Shown: in pieces, positions 56,813-64,000 of the stretch
How the letters are laid out: every line of letters begins with the position of its first letter
Position numbering within the stretch: position 1 is the first letter of the stretch
Assembly: GCA_905221605.1 (NCBI GenBank)
Contig: CAJNDS010002461.1
Location: 164,208-228,207 of the forward strand
Source of the DNA: Symbiodinium natans
Taxonomy: Eukaryota > Sar > Dinophyceae > Suessiales > Symbiodiniaceae
Reading direction: 5' to 3'
Length of the DNA: 64,000 nucleotides
Program-made: the position numbers and the translations under genes
Notes under the pieces: model-generated
What the model saw: the letters and a program-made list of their open reading frames with translations, nothing else
Told to the model about the DNA's origin: nothing
The model's database searches: none

Positions 56813-58765
56813 TTAGAAGGGCAGAGACTTGCCTGTGTGCCGATCAATGACAGTGCTGATGTGGGACAGGTCAATGGGTCCACGCGTCAGCAGTACTCCA
56901 TTCTTCGCCCGACGCACTCTGTGTCCACTGTCGATCAAAGACGGCAGGTGAATCCAGATCTCCACGGAAGAGTCCTCCCTGAATCCTGCAGTTTTGGTTG
57001 GTGACAAAGACATATGTATGTCGCGTCTTTGCATTCTGCGCAGCTGAGAGGAGCGAATCTGCTGCCAGGCCCTCCAGCTTGTCCCGTGGACACCCCACTC
57101 CGGTGTTGTGGATGAGGTCAGAACCTCATGCAGTTGATCGTCGTCCAGTGGAATGTCGTGGCCATGACCCTGTAAGGCTCTGATGTAGATTTCGCCGTCT
57201 TCATCTGAGGTCATCTGTTCCATGCGGATCTTCTGTGAGGTTTCCAGTACTCGCTGTACTTCATGAGCCGTCACTTCAGCCCGCCAAAATTGCCTGGAAT
57301 TAAGAAGGCTTTTCAAGTTGGCATAGCCAGCAGCGTCTAGCGAAATGCCATACTTCGCTGGGTCATGTCTGAGAGCCTGTGTGAGGAGCTTGCTTATCAT
57401 CACTCGTCTGGTTTCGTGAGCGCCCCGTCCAGAAAGCCGATCAAGAGTACCATCCAGATCTGCTAAACTTGGTGTGTGCTGAGTTGTTGGCTGCCAGGCA
57501 TGCTCTCTTCTGCTTCCCTCTGGCTGCTGTGGGACTTCCTGATGAGATGGAACCTGTGGATCTGTGGCTGTGGCAGCAGCGGCTGGTGACCATACCCCCC
57601 AGGATTCATCACTATCATCTTCGGGCTGATGCAAGGAGGTCGGCAGCGCACTGTGAACAGAGTCCATTGCCTTGTTTACTCTCCAAGGAGGAACTGCGAG
57701 CTGCCGGGTGGAGTTATCATCATCGTGAGAGGTTGACTCCTTGGCAGGCTGAGAGGAGGATCTTGGTGGATTTCTGTATGAACTCGGCTCCTCCGGTCTT
57801 TCCCTCGCTATGCGTTGAACTGGGGCAGCTTCCGCAAGCGGGTTCCAGCCAGTCTGCACATAGGTCCCCAAAGGCAGTGAGTCCGTGATGTGAAGCAGCA
57901 GCGCCTCTAGCTGGACATAGTCTTCCCTGAGAATATACTGATCCGTTGCTTTGGAGCCACGGAGAGAACCTGCAGCCTGGTCGAACGACACTGCAATTTT
58001 GGCCGCAACTGCTCGGAGAGACTTGTTGCCTTCTTTCAAGATGGGAAACCATACATGCGTCACATATGACTCTGCCTTGCGCTCATGCTTGCCGGAATGG
58101 ATGTAGACTCCCGGGTAGCCCTCAAAGTATTGTTCACCTTGAGAGGCATCCTGGGACGGTTGCAGCTTTCCCAGATACAGGATCGAGTAGAGCGATTCCA
58201 ATTTTGTCCCATGATAGCCCACTCTGTCATCCGTGCCAGTGCATCTCTGAACAACATCTCTTAGAGGGAAGCGCACCCAGCCTTCCTGCATGACAGGGTC
58301 TCCCAGCTTTGCAGTCAAATCGGAGTTGCTCGGACCTTTTCGCGTTCTCAGAAATGTGCGGATAAAGATTTTGGCCTCCTCCATGACATCCTTAGTCGGA
58401 TCCAACTGTTCACGCTCCTTGTGACGCTTGTTCCATGCATAGCGACTCTGAACATGAGTGCTGGTGTTCCAGTCGGATGCCTGCCCGCTGGCCCTCTGAT
58501 CAAAATCAGGAACCAGAAAGAAAATGGATTCAGCTTGTACAGGAGCTCGTTCGGAGGAAACCTCCACGGAGGAAGCCTCCGCTCTCGGCAGGAAAGTGAC
58601 AGGCTGTGAGGACGGCGCTGCCTTGGCCTTCTTTCCTCCTCTGTTGTGGTTTGGCTTACGCCGGGCCTGGCGCTGTGCGTCCCGCCAGCTTAGTGGATCC
58701 TTGCCTTGTTGCGCTCGCCTTCTATTTAAAGCCTCAAACTCATCATTCGTCAAATCACGTTCCAT
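56813..58765 (-). CDS. ADP-ribosyltransferase-like plus Tpt1/KptA RNA 2'-phosphotransferase protein (650 aa)
   Basis: Residues about 455-640 match the Tpt1/KptA family, which uses NAD+ to remove an internal 2'-phosphate left by RNA ligation. Visible signatures: ISKLLTQALRHDPAKYGISL (Arg466, His467), YIRALQGHG (Arg529), HGT at 560-562, RRMQRRDIHMSLSP (second-half Arg) and NGVLLT at 622-627. All four positions of the Arg-His-Arg-Arg set appear present. Residues about 180-262 have a separate ADP-ribosyltransferase-like look (GYHGTKLESLYSILYLGK, then GVYIHSGKHERKAESYV). The N-terminus is basic (RRKPNHNRGGKKAKA), possibly nuclear or RNA binding; 310-450 is a low-complexity linker. A double hairpin at 58553-58580 lies inside the frame and codes EASSVEVSSE. 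The start follows TTCTCTCAAACCAATAG, a possible splice-leader acceptor. Confidence 0.85.
   Translation of the reverse strand: MERDLTNDEFEALNRRRAQQGKDPLSWRDAQRQARRKPNHNRGGKKAKAAPSSQPVTFLPRAEASSVEVSSERAPVQAESIFFLVPDFDQRASGQASDWNTSTHVQSRYAWNKRHKEREQLDPTKDVMEEAKIFIRTFLRTRKGPSNSDLTAKLGDPVMQEGWVRFPLRDVVQRCTGTDDRVGYHGTKLESLYSILYLGKLQPSQDASQGEQYFEGYPGVYIHSGKHERKAESYVTHVWFPILKEGNKSLRAVAAKIAVSFDQAAGSLRGSKATDQYILREDYVQLEALLLHITDSLPLGTYVQTGWNPLAEAAPVQRIARERPEEPSSYRNPPRSSSQPAKESTSHDDDNSTRQLAVPPWRVNKAMDSVHSALPTSLHQPEDDSDESWGVWSPAAAATATDPQVPSHQEVPQQPEGSRREHAWQPTTQHTPSLADLDGTLDRLSGRGAHETRRVMISKLLTQALRHDPAKYGISLDAAGYANLKSLLNSRQFWRAEVTAHEVQRVLETSQKIRMEQMTSDEDGEIYIRALQGHGHDIPLDDDQLHEVLTSSTTPEWGVHGTSWRAWQQIRSSQLRRMQRRDIHMSLSPTKTAGFREDSSVEIWIHLPSLIDSGHRVRRAKNGVLLTRGPIDLSHISTVIDRHTGKSLPF
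58553..58580. repeat. Double hairpin inside the 650-codon ORF
   Basis: GGAGG-AAA-CCTCC and GGAGG-AAG-CCTCC separated by AC. It is read in frame on the minus strand as EASSVEVSSE (residues 63-72), in a region without domain similarity. Confidence 0.9.
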
Positions 58766-59008
58766 GTTGAGGGCCTGATCCTATTGGTTTGAGAGAAGCT
58801 GCGGCATTGCATTAGGTCAATGAGCGAACTTCAAACACGCAGCTGGTGGGTGCCCCTACGGAGGAGAAAGCTATTGACAAAACCTCCATCCTGCAAGAGA
58901 ACCCGGACAGGAGAGAAGAACCTAAGAAGGAAGGAGTGGTTGCTTCCCAGAGGGTGAGTGATTGCACTTGCTATAATTCGGACACGCGTAGGCCGCCGAC
59001 CGTAGCAT

Positions 59009-59034
59009 GGAGGAAGCCTCCGGAGGAAGCCTCC
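59009..59034. repeat. Double hairpin (GGAGGAAGCCTCC)2
   Basis: Two perfect tandem copies, with the same 26 bases as at 56727-56752, in the gap between the 650-codon and 133-codon ORFs. Confidence 0.9.
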
Positions 59035-59167
59035 CGAGCTATGCAATGCGAGTGCGCGCATACAGGCTGGGCTATGATGCAGTGATGGCAGAGACTTTTG
59101 GCTCCTTGTGCTGAAGACATCTCACACGAGGACTGATTCTAATACAAACCATCTGAGAAGCTATGTG

Positions 59168-59569
59168 CTAGTACGGATTCTGAGCAGGCCGCCGCTGTGC
59201 TCTTGGCCTCACACTGCTCGACGATGGTCCTGGTAGCAAGACTCTGATGCCTTGGTAATGAAGAGTCCAGGTCAAGTAGTCCATCCGTTCAGAGAGAGCT
59301 TGGGTGTCAGAAAGACGATAGAGACGCTCGATGTGAGTACCATAGATCTGGGCACTCTGAGCGAGCTGAGTCACCTCTGCATTCAGCTGCCGGACTTGCC
59401 CTTGTAGTCTGACCTGATCCCGTTGCATTTCCTCGATGAGGCGAGCTTGAGCATCTATAAGCTTCTGGGCTTTACTTAGCGCAGTATCCAGTTCCCAAAG
59501 TGCCACTCGATCAGCCTCCGTAAAGATCCAGCCCTCTCTGGCATACATGCGTTCAGCTCGGTAAGACAT
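59168..59569 (-). CDS. Coiled-coil protein of the retroelement (133 aa)
   Basis: Starts MSYRAERMYAREGWIF. Residues about 28-75 have a continuous heptad pattern rich in Leu, Gln and Glu (DAQARLIEEMQRDQVRLQGQ, VRQLNAEVTQLAQSAQ), predicting a homo-oligomeric coiled coil. The C-terminus is basic and Ser/Pro-rich (PSSSSVRPRAQRRPAQNPY). By analogy with small coiled-coil RNA-binding ORF1 proteins of LINE elements it could package element RNA; no sequence similarity to those is claimed. Confidence 0.65.
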   Translation of the reverse strand: MSYRAERMYAREGWIFTEADRVALWELDTALSKAQKLIDAQARLIEEMQRDQVRLQGQVRQLNAEVTQLAQSAQIYGTHIERLYRLSDTQALSERMDYLTWTLHYQGIRVLLPGPSSSSVRPRAQRRPAQNPY

Positions 59570-59752
59570 TGACTATCTATTAGCCAGCTATAAAATGATT
59601 ACGCGAGCAAGAAAAGCTGCTGTGAAAGAAGAAGAACATGTGCAGCTGAGAGAGGAAGGCAAACTGAGGGACAATCCTGCGCTGATTGAAGGCAGTGCAG
59701 AATTTTTGCCTCTATGTGGAGGGAGCGTCCCTAGCTGAAGGTGCTCTATGAT

Positions 59753-60589
59753 CTAGCTGCTGCCGGATGCCTGCTTTGCAAGCAACTTAGCTGCTGGACT
59801 ACGCTGAACGCTCCCTGGCCTTAGTGAGCCTTCAACGGCTGCCCAGACTGCATTGTCCGTGAGTCCGGCCAGGGCTTGATGGAACTTACCTTTGAGATGT
59901 TGGAGTTGGACCTGGATGTGAACTCGAACTGGGCCACCTGTCATCTTCTCAGTGATCGGACGTGAGGGCATGAGCCTAGAGATCAACTGTGGGTGCTGCG
60001 CAAGCTCCTCCAAGCATGTTTTGAGCAATTGAACGACGTCATCTGCGAGGACTGCCCTTCGTGCAGTGTCATGCACCGTCTTGTCTTGCTCACTGCTCCA
60101 CTGCTGGTAGACAAAGGCTGGAGCTTCGGTTTCCTTCACACGCACCACCCAGCCCTCTTTCTCCGCATCCACTAGCACTTCTTCTTTAGTCTGGATCTGC
60201 TCTACTCTTTCTAAGGTCTGCTCCAAGACCACTCTCATGGCTCGAGTTCTGAACGGAGTAGACAGCTTCGAAGCGTCTTTGGACTTCTCCGCATAGATGC
60301 TCGGTAGGATGGACAGCTCACCTGTGGTCAGGTACATGACCCAGCTCAGTTCCTGCTGAAGCGTATTCAGCGAGTCCTCATGGTTGATGGACAACCTCGT
60401 TAGGGACTGGAGAACTTTCTCATTTGAAACGCCTCGGCCAGTGCCCCGACCCCTTCCTTTAGCTTTCTGTTTTGGCATGCTCTTCGGTTCAGACTGTCTG
60501 ATCTTCTTGGTTGGAGAATCATCTTCATCTGGCTCATCCGCACGCTTGGACTTGGAGGGCGCTGACGATAGTGCAAAGGCCTGCCTCAT
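59753..60589 (-). CDS. Basic, probably nuclear 278-residue protein of the retroelement
   Basis: Begins 16 bases after the stop of the RT-protease ORF, a spacing that suggests coupled or reinitiated translation, or a spliced-leader site in the overlap. Residues 10-55 are Lys/Arg-rich with likely nuclear-localisation signals (DDSPTKKIRQ, KQKAKGRGRGTGRG). The rest is helical (VVLEQTLERVEQIQTKEEVL; VVQLLKTCLEELAQHPQLIS) and ends VQRSPAAKLLAKQASGSS. No known domain recognised. A nucleic-acid-binding or Gag-like role is plausible. Confidence 0.65.
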   Translation of the reverse strand: MRQAFALSSAPSKSKRADEPDEDDSPTKKIRQSEPKSMPKQKAKGRGRGTGRGVSNEKVLQSLTRLSINHEDSLNTLQQELSWVMYLTTGELSILPSIYAEKSKDASKLSTPFRTRAMRVVLEQTLERVEQIQTKEEVLVDAEKEGWVVRVKETEAPAFVYQQWSSEQDKTVHDTARRAVLADDVVQLLKTCLEELAQHPQLISRLMPSRPITEKMTGGPVRVHIQVQLQHLKGKFHQALAGLTDNAVWAAVEGSLRPGSVQRSPAAKLLAKQASGSS

Positions 60590-60605
60590 GGCTACCTAGC
60601 TAAGT

Positions 60606-63506
60606 CTATACTCTTACATAGAAGGCCAAGTAGGAACCTCGACATATTTGATCCGAGAGGAGCGTGGTGCGTCTTGGCGATTCACTATCATCAGCAAGGT
60701 ACGCTACGCTCTCTCTCCAGAATCCCGCTCTGTAATGGCCAGAGCGCCAGTCTTCTCCGATATGAATGATAAAAGCATAGAGGCTGAAAGACACTGCTTC
60801 TGTTGAGGTTCCGTTATCTTGAAACATTGGCATCTCAAGAACTGTGTCCAACGCTTGTGGGCGAGAAGTTTTGGTTTGCTGATCAAATCTTTGAATTTGC
60901 AGGCAAATGATTCTTGTACCCGGAAGCAAGGCATACACACTACCCCTGTTCGTCCATTGTGTAACTGATTGCTGAAGAGTCGAGAGTCCATCCGGCGGCT
61001 CGGGCAGATACAGAATCAAGCCGCCTTTTTCCTCAACGCTTATGCGTTCCTCTGGTTCTGAGATATGAACTCGCGCCTCCCATTTATCTGATGAAAGATC
61101 TGGAATGCGCTGAGAGATATGCAACAAAAACTGTGACGCATCCTCCTGCCTGGGTCGTAGTCGCCACCCTGCTAGCAGCGGACGAAGATGTCTCAACCTC
61201 CGAACATCCGCATGAGAGGATCTGCCTTTTAGGGAACCTATTTCAGTTAGGATGGAATTTAAGGAAGGATCAGGGAACAGTCCGTCTGACAAGAGAGTGA
61301 GAAGGATATGAACGACAGTGTGTGCATAGCAAAGTTGATGCGGATTATGATAAGCTAGACGCCAGGCAGCGTCTTGCGCGGAAGCTGTGGGAGGTGCAGT
61401 GGCTGAACGACCAGAGACGCTTGCGGTGTGTGTCATCAAAGAGGCTCGGCTGCTGGAGGAAGCCTCCCGGGAGGAAGCCTCCCTGCCTCTCACCTGGCTA
61501 CTTGGAGGATCTGCACGGAAGAGGTCTGGCAGTTCTACAGACTTGGCACAAGCTGCACTCATGGCATATGTCTGAAGCAGGACCACACATTGTTCTGCAT
61601 GGCGTACTGGAGCGTCTACCAAAATGCGACAATACCTACATTCCTCCTTTTTGTGCAGGAGGCGCTTATGTGTTCGCATGTTGGCAAGAATGGATTCCGA
61701 GGACTGTGCCCAGAAAGCGAGGTGAGCTTTCTGAATGTGCTGCTTCACTCCTTTATGACCAACGATATATTGCCCACAGAGACTGCAGTTCGTTAATAGA
61801 TGCTGAGTGACATGTCTCTTTTTTAGTAGAAGGTCAGGGTCCTTCTTAAGTTGTTCCTGCACGCTAGACTGATAGATCATAGCTATGCTTTCTGAACTTG
61901 TACAGGATTTGGCTCGTTCTTTCAACTCGTGCAGCTGAGGGCAAATGCCTGACTCCACATGTCTGCGAAGTTGATGCATTGTGCGCAGCTGCCTATTGCA
62001 TGCCACACATTGCGGAAGTCCTTTGCAGCTATGCACAGTGACCTGAAATTTTGGGCCTAGCTGATTCGCACGCTGTCCTCCATGCTTCACCAGTGTATGG
62101 TGCTGAAGACCCTTGGCGCTGGAGAATTTCCGATCACACAGAGAGCACGGCACCTCCTGGACTGCCTCGGTCAGGTCCGATTGCATGCTCCGAAGCTCCT
62201 GTTGCAGCGCAACAATCCTACCTCTAAGTCCCAGATACCACTGTATGTTCTGATCCGGGTTGTGCTTCTGACAGGCATCTAGTGCGTCTTGATAGTTTGT
62301 CATCTGGTTGATCAAAACTGCTTGAGGAGTCTGCACCTTATACTGCTCGAACAGAGTCTTCGTGTCAATGTGGCTGTAATGCTGATGTTGCTTAAAGATG
62401 GATCGTAGCATCCTCGAGTATTTACTCTGGAGCTTCTGAAGACCTGATGCGGTGATGCCTGTGGCCACAAGTCCATGCAAGAGTGAGGATTCCACATAGA
62501 CCCTCCAGATCTCCAACTTCTTTGAAGCATCCAGAGCCTTAGTGGAGCACAGGATGTATCGAAGTAGCTCAAACTTGCCTTGAGCTTGGGCGATCCGGTA
62601 GTCAACAGTCTGGTCTTTGTAGGATCCATAGCTGAGCTGCACCCCTAGATATGTTAGCTTATGATGAATCGGAATCTTATGTCCTGAGGGAAGGACGATG
62701 TGCAGCTGCTTCTCTTTGCGCATCGTGTGCATCTTGCGAAAGATGGACTGCTGAGTGCCCTGAACCATTAGCAAGGCTTTGGACTTCGTTGGATTGACTT
62801 CCAGCCCCACGTCCTCAAGAGACTGAAAGAGAGCCTCTATTCTGAGCAGGACTTTCTGAAGCTCAGGAAAGCTCGAAAAGGTTTCCTGAAGCAGGAAATC
62901 GTCAGCAAAGACCGTTAGGATGTCTCTAGCTTGCTTGCTGTCTGGGCCCCATTTCTGCTCCATTCTGCTCATGACTAGAAGTGTAAGCGCAGACCACAAT
63001 GCCGGGGCTAGCTTGCAACCTTGTTTGATTCCTGAAGAAGTGGGAACTTGAATCTCTAGTCCACTAGTGCCCATGTTGTAGGAGGTCTCACTATGGAGTT
63101 GAACTACCAGTTCTTTCGTAACAGGGTCTATTCCCAGGCGATCCAAGGCTGCTAGCAGCTCATGTCTATTAACAGAATCAAAAGCCTTGCTCAGATCAAC
63201 CGAAATAGTGAGAGCACCTGACAGCTGGGCCTGCCTGGCTCCGCGTTGGGACTTGTGCAGGTCCCTGCGATGCTCTTGGCGGAGCTGCTGCGCGTAATCG
63301 AGGTGCTGACATGCTTTCGCGATAGCATCCCTCACCCCCCTCTGCCGTATATACGCAAACTGAGGTTGGAGCTGTGAGCTACCTGCAGTGCTGGCGCAAT
63401 GCGAGTTTTCACTGCGCCTGCTAGCACTTTTCCTGGCACGCTGATGACTCCTATGGGCCTCAGGTTTGGCATGGCGGTGGCTGGCTTGCCCTGCTTGGGG
63501 ATCCAT
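60606..63506 (-). CDS. Reverse transcriptase - zinc finger - ubiquitin-specific-protease-like fusion
   Basis: The main ORF (966 codons; true protein starts in the frame upstream). Reverse transcriptase, residues about 50-290: FAYIRQRGVRDAI, SVDLSKAFDSVN (Asp104, Asp110), SSGIKQGCKLAPALW, FADD at 200-203 and NPTKSK at 238-243, typical of non-LTR retrotransposons. Then four Cys/His modules: Cys454/457-His470/475, Cys500/503-His516-Cys522, Cys574/577-His590/595, Cys623/626-His636-Cys640. Residues 675-684 (REASSREASS) are encoded by a double DNA hairpin. Residues about 715-966 resemble a peptidase C19 (USP) fold: Cys box NPHQLCYAH (Cys726), RQEDASQFLLHI, IICLQIQRF, His box GHYRAGFW (His924) and the end motif YLAFYVRV. 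Cys and His of the protease are intact, so the domain is probably active. Confidence 0.85.
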   Translation of the reverse strand: MDPQAGQASHRHAKPEAHRSHQRARKSASRRSENSHCASTAGSSQLQPQFAYIRQRGVRDAIAKACQHLDYAQQLRQEHRRDLHKSQRGARQAQLSGALTISVDLSKAFDSVNRHELLAALDRLGIDPVTKELVVQLHSETSYNMGTSGLEIQVPTSSGIKQGCKLAPALWSALTLLVMSRMEQKWGPDSKQARDILTVFADDFLLQETFSSFPELQKVLLRIEALFQSLEDVGLEVNPTKSKALLMVQGTQQSIFRKMHTMRKEKQLHIVLPSGHKIPIHHKLTYLGVQLSYGSYKDQTVDYRIAQAQGKFELLRYILCSTKALDASKKLEIWRVYVESSLLHGLVATGITASGLQKLQSKYSRMLRSIFKQHQHYSHIDTKTLFEQYKVQTPQAVLINQMTNYQDALDACQKHNPDQNIQWYLGLRGRIVALQQELRSMQSDLTEAVQEVPCSLCDRKFSSAKGLQHHTLVKHGGQRANQLGPKFQVTVHSCKGLPQCVACNRQLRTMHQLRRHVESGICPQLHELKERAKSCTSSESIAMIYQSSVQEQLKKDPDLLLKKRHVTQHLLTNCSLCGQYIVGHKGVKQHIQKAHLAFWAQSSESILANMRTHKRLLHKKEECRYCRILVDAPVRHAEQCVVLLQTYAMSAACAKSVELPDLFRADPPSSQVRGREASSREASSSSRASLMTHTASVSGRSATAPPTASAQDAAWRLAYHNPHQLCYAHTVVHILLTLLSDGLFPDPSLNSILTEIGSLKGRSSHADVRRLRHLRPLLAGWRLRPRQEDASQFLLHISQRIPDLSSDKWEARVHISEPEERISVEEKGGLILYLPEPPDGLSTLQQSVTQWTNRGSVYALLPGTRIICLQIQRFDQQTKTSRPQALDTVLEMPMFQDNGTSTEAVSFSLYAFIIHIGEDWRSGHYRAGFWRESVAYLADDSESPRRTTLLSDQICRGSYLAFYVRV
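61455..61482. repeat. Double hairpin inside the RT-protease ORF
   Basis: Two GGAGGAAGCCTCC copies separated by two bases (arms extend to GGGAGG/CCTCCC in the second). Read in frame on the minus strand as REASSREASS, exactly in the linker between the zinc fingers and the protease-like domain. Confidence 0.9.
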
Positions 63507-63994
63507 GCAATTCTAGGATCCTTTAGATAAGGGGAAATTTCTGATTGAGACACCTCAGAGTTGATTAGGGCTGCTATGTGTTCATGGGCTTCAGTACCTA
63601 GACTCTTCCAGGCTGAAACTGGAGCTGAGGTGCTGGGGACTGCTTTCCCCACTGGCACTGTCTTAATTTGTGAGGATACCTGCAAGGCGGTGATCGCTGC
63701 CCTGGGCACAGCATCCACAGATTGCAAAGGAGGACTTTTGGAGAAGATTTGACTCGAGTATTCGCGCATAGTTTTTAGTGAGGCCTCCGTATCAAGCGGC
63801 TCACCAGCTTGATCCCTTAGGTTGACTCTCTGCACTGGGCGCCACGGAGCGAGTTTCCTGAGAGAATGAGCCAGTTTGTGGGATTGTTGTCTTTTATCTT
63901 CCTGGGCTTGTAGAAGCAACTGCTCTTGCTTCTCTAGCTTTCTTTGTTTTTGCTGTTTTTTGAAAGTCCGCGCCTCCTCCTTGATGTCCTCCAC
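63332..63994 (-). CDS. Upstream part of the reverse transcriptase, different frame, runs off the window
   Basis: Open to the window edge. N-terminal Lys/Gln-rich helical region (FKKQQKQRKLEKQEQLLLQA), then a linker, then the start of the RT domain (IAWIPKQGKPATAMPNLRPI, GVISVPGKVLAGAVKTRIAP). The frame ends at 63332 with junk after ALQ, while the downstream frame resumes RT similarity at LQPQFAYIRQRGV. The switch lies within about 63370-63390, next to GTAGCTCACAG, where AGCTCAC-AGCT looks like a small duplication. This is either an inactivating indel or a programmed or spliced event. An endonuclease domain would be expected further upstream. Confidence 0.75.
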   Translation of the reverse strand: MEDIKEEARTFKKQQKQRKLEKQEQLLLQAQEDKRQQSHKLAHSLRKLAPWRPVQRVNLRDQAGEPLDTEASLKTMREYSSQIFSKSPPLQSVDAVPRAAITALQVSSQIKTVPVGKAVPSTSAPVSAWKSLGTEAHEHIAALINSEVSQSEISPYLKDPRIAWIPKQGKPATAMPNLRPIGVISVPGKVLAGAVKTRIAPALQVAHSSNLSLRIYGRGG

Positions 63995-64000
63995 AAGCTT

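Larger units (their letters stand above)
55836..64000 (-). mobile_element. Large multi-ORF non-LTR-type retroelement, 3' portion
   Basis: Five consecutive intronless ORFs, or six counting the frameshifted RT start, on one strand: RT-zinc finger-protease, basic protein (16-base gap), coiled coil (183-base gap), ART/Tpt1 protein (402-base gap) and an unknown protein (422-base gap). Intronless structure contrasts sharply with the intron-dense genes to the left. Hairpins of one sequence family occur in the gaps and inside two ORFs. The 5' part, expected to hold an endonuclease, lies beyond the window. Membership of all ORFs in one element is inferred from strand, spacing and shared hairpins. Confidence 0.7.

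Noticed and set aside
1-64000. Search by eye for a dinoflagellate spliced-leader gene, tRNA or rRNA gene
   Set aside because: No copy of the conserved spliced-leader core and no recognisable tRNA or rRNA sequence was found; a covariance-model scan would be needed to exclude tRNAs.

Overview
The window looks like nuclear DNA of a dinoflagellate, most like a Symbiodiniaceae/Suessiales genome. The signs are GC-balanced DNA, genes broken into many very short exons, introns that mostly start with GC or GA rather than GT, acceptors that are nearly always AG|G, direct repeats at intron ends, abundant simple repeats, and secreted beta-trefoil and 2-oxoglutarate oxygenase families that I associate with dinoflagellates. 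I saw no bacterial operon, no organelle gene and no spliced-leader gene. Exon models were built by hand from reading frame, phase and splice signals. No RNA or database evidence was available.

Layout. 1-10.8 kb: no gene I can defend; it holds an inverted-repeat element (3.8-4.7 kb) and minisatellites. 10.8-12.2 kb: exons of a coiled-coil protein (minus strand). 13.56-24.05 kb: a tandem duplication in which each copy carries an intronless 509-codon gene (minus), with a 3.1-kb segment present only in the right-hand copy. 21.6-33.3 kb: a Rab4-like GTPase gene (minus), one of whose introns, about 8.3 kb, contains a complete 12-exon gene for a 1008-residue secreted beta-trefoil protein on the same strand. 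33.8-34.4 kb: small plus-strand coding region. 35.0-38.4 kb: minus-strand multi-exon gene. 38.4-41.9 kb: plus-strand exons converging on a minus-strand gene (41.9-42.9 kb). 43.8-48.2 kb: terminal parts of several minus-strand genes, one with an EF-hand. 50.2-52.6 kb: a 2-oxoglutarate/Fe(II) oxygenase gene (minus) with only GC-AG or GA-AG introns and exons as short as 31 nt. 53.1-54.1 kb: another minus-strand gene end.

55.8-64 kb is the most unusual part: the 3' portion of a large, intronless, same-strand, multi-ORF retroelement. In transcription order it encodes a non-LTR-type reverse transcriptase fused to four zinc-finger-like modules and a C-terminal ubiquitin-specific-protease-like domain; a basic nuclear-type protein; a coiled-coil protein; a protein with an ADP-ribosyltransferase-like fold signature plus a Tpt1/KptA RNA 2'-phosphotransferase domain; and an unknown 184-residue protein. 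Short perfect hairpins (GGAGGAAGCCTCC type) are sprinkled between these ORFs and also inside two of them, in frame.

Most genes lie on the minus strand, matching the unidirectional gene arrays known in dinoflagellates. The RT, protease, RNA-end-repair and accessory proteins probably act together in one mobile element. The Rab, secreted protein and oxygenase genes are ordinary host genes with extraordinary intron structure.
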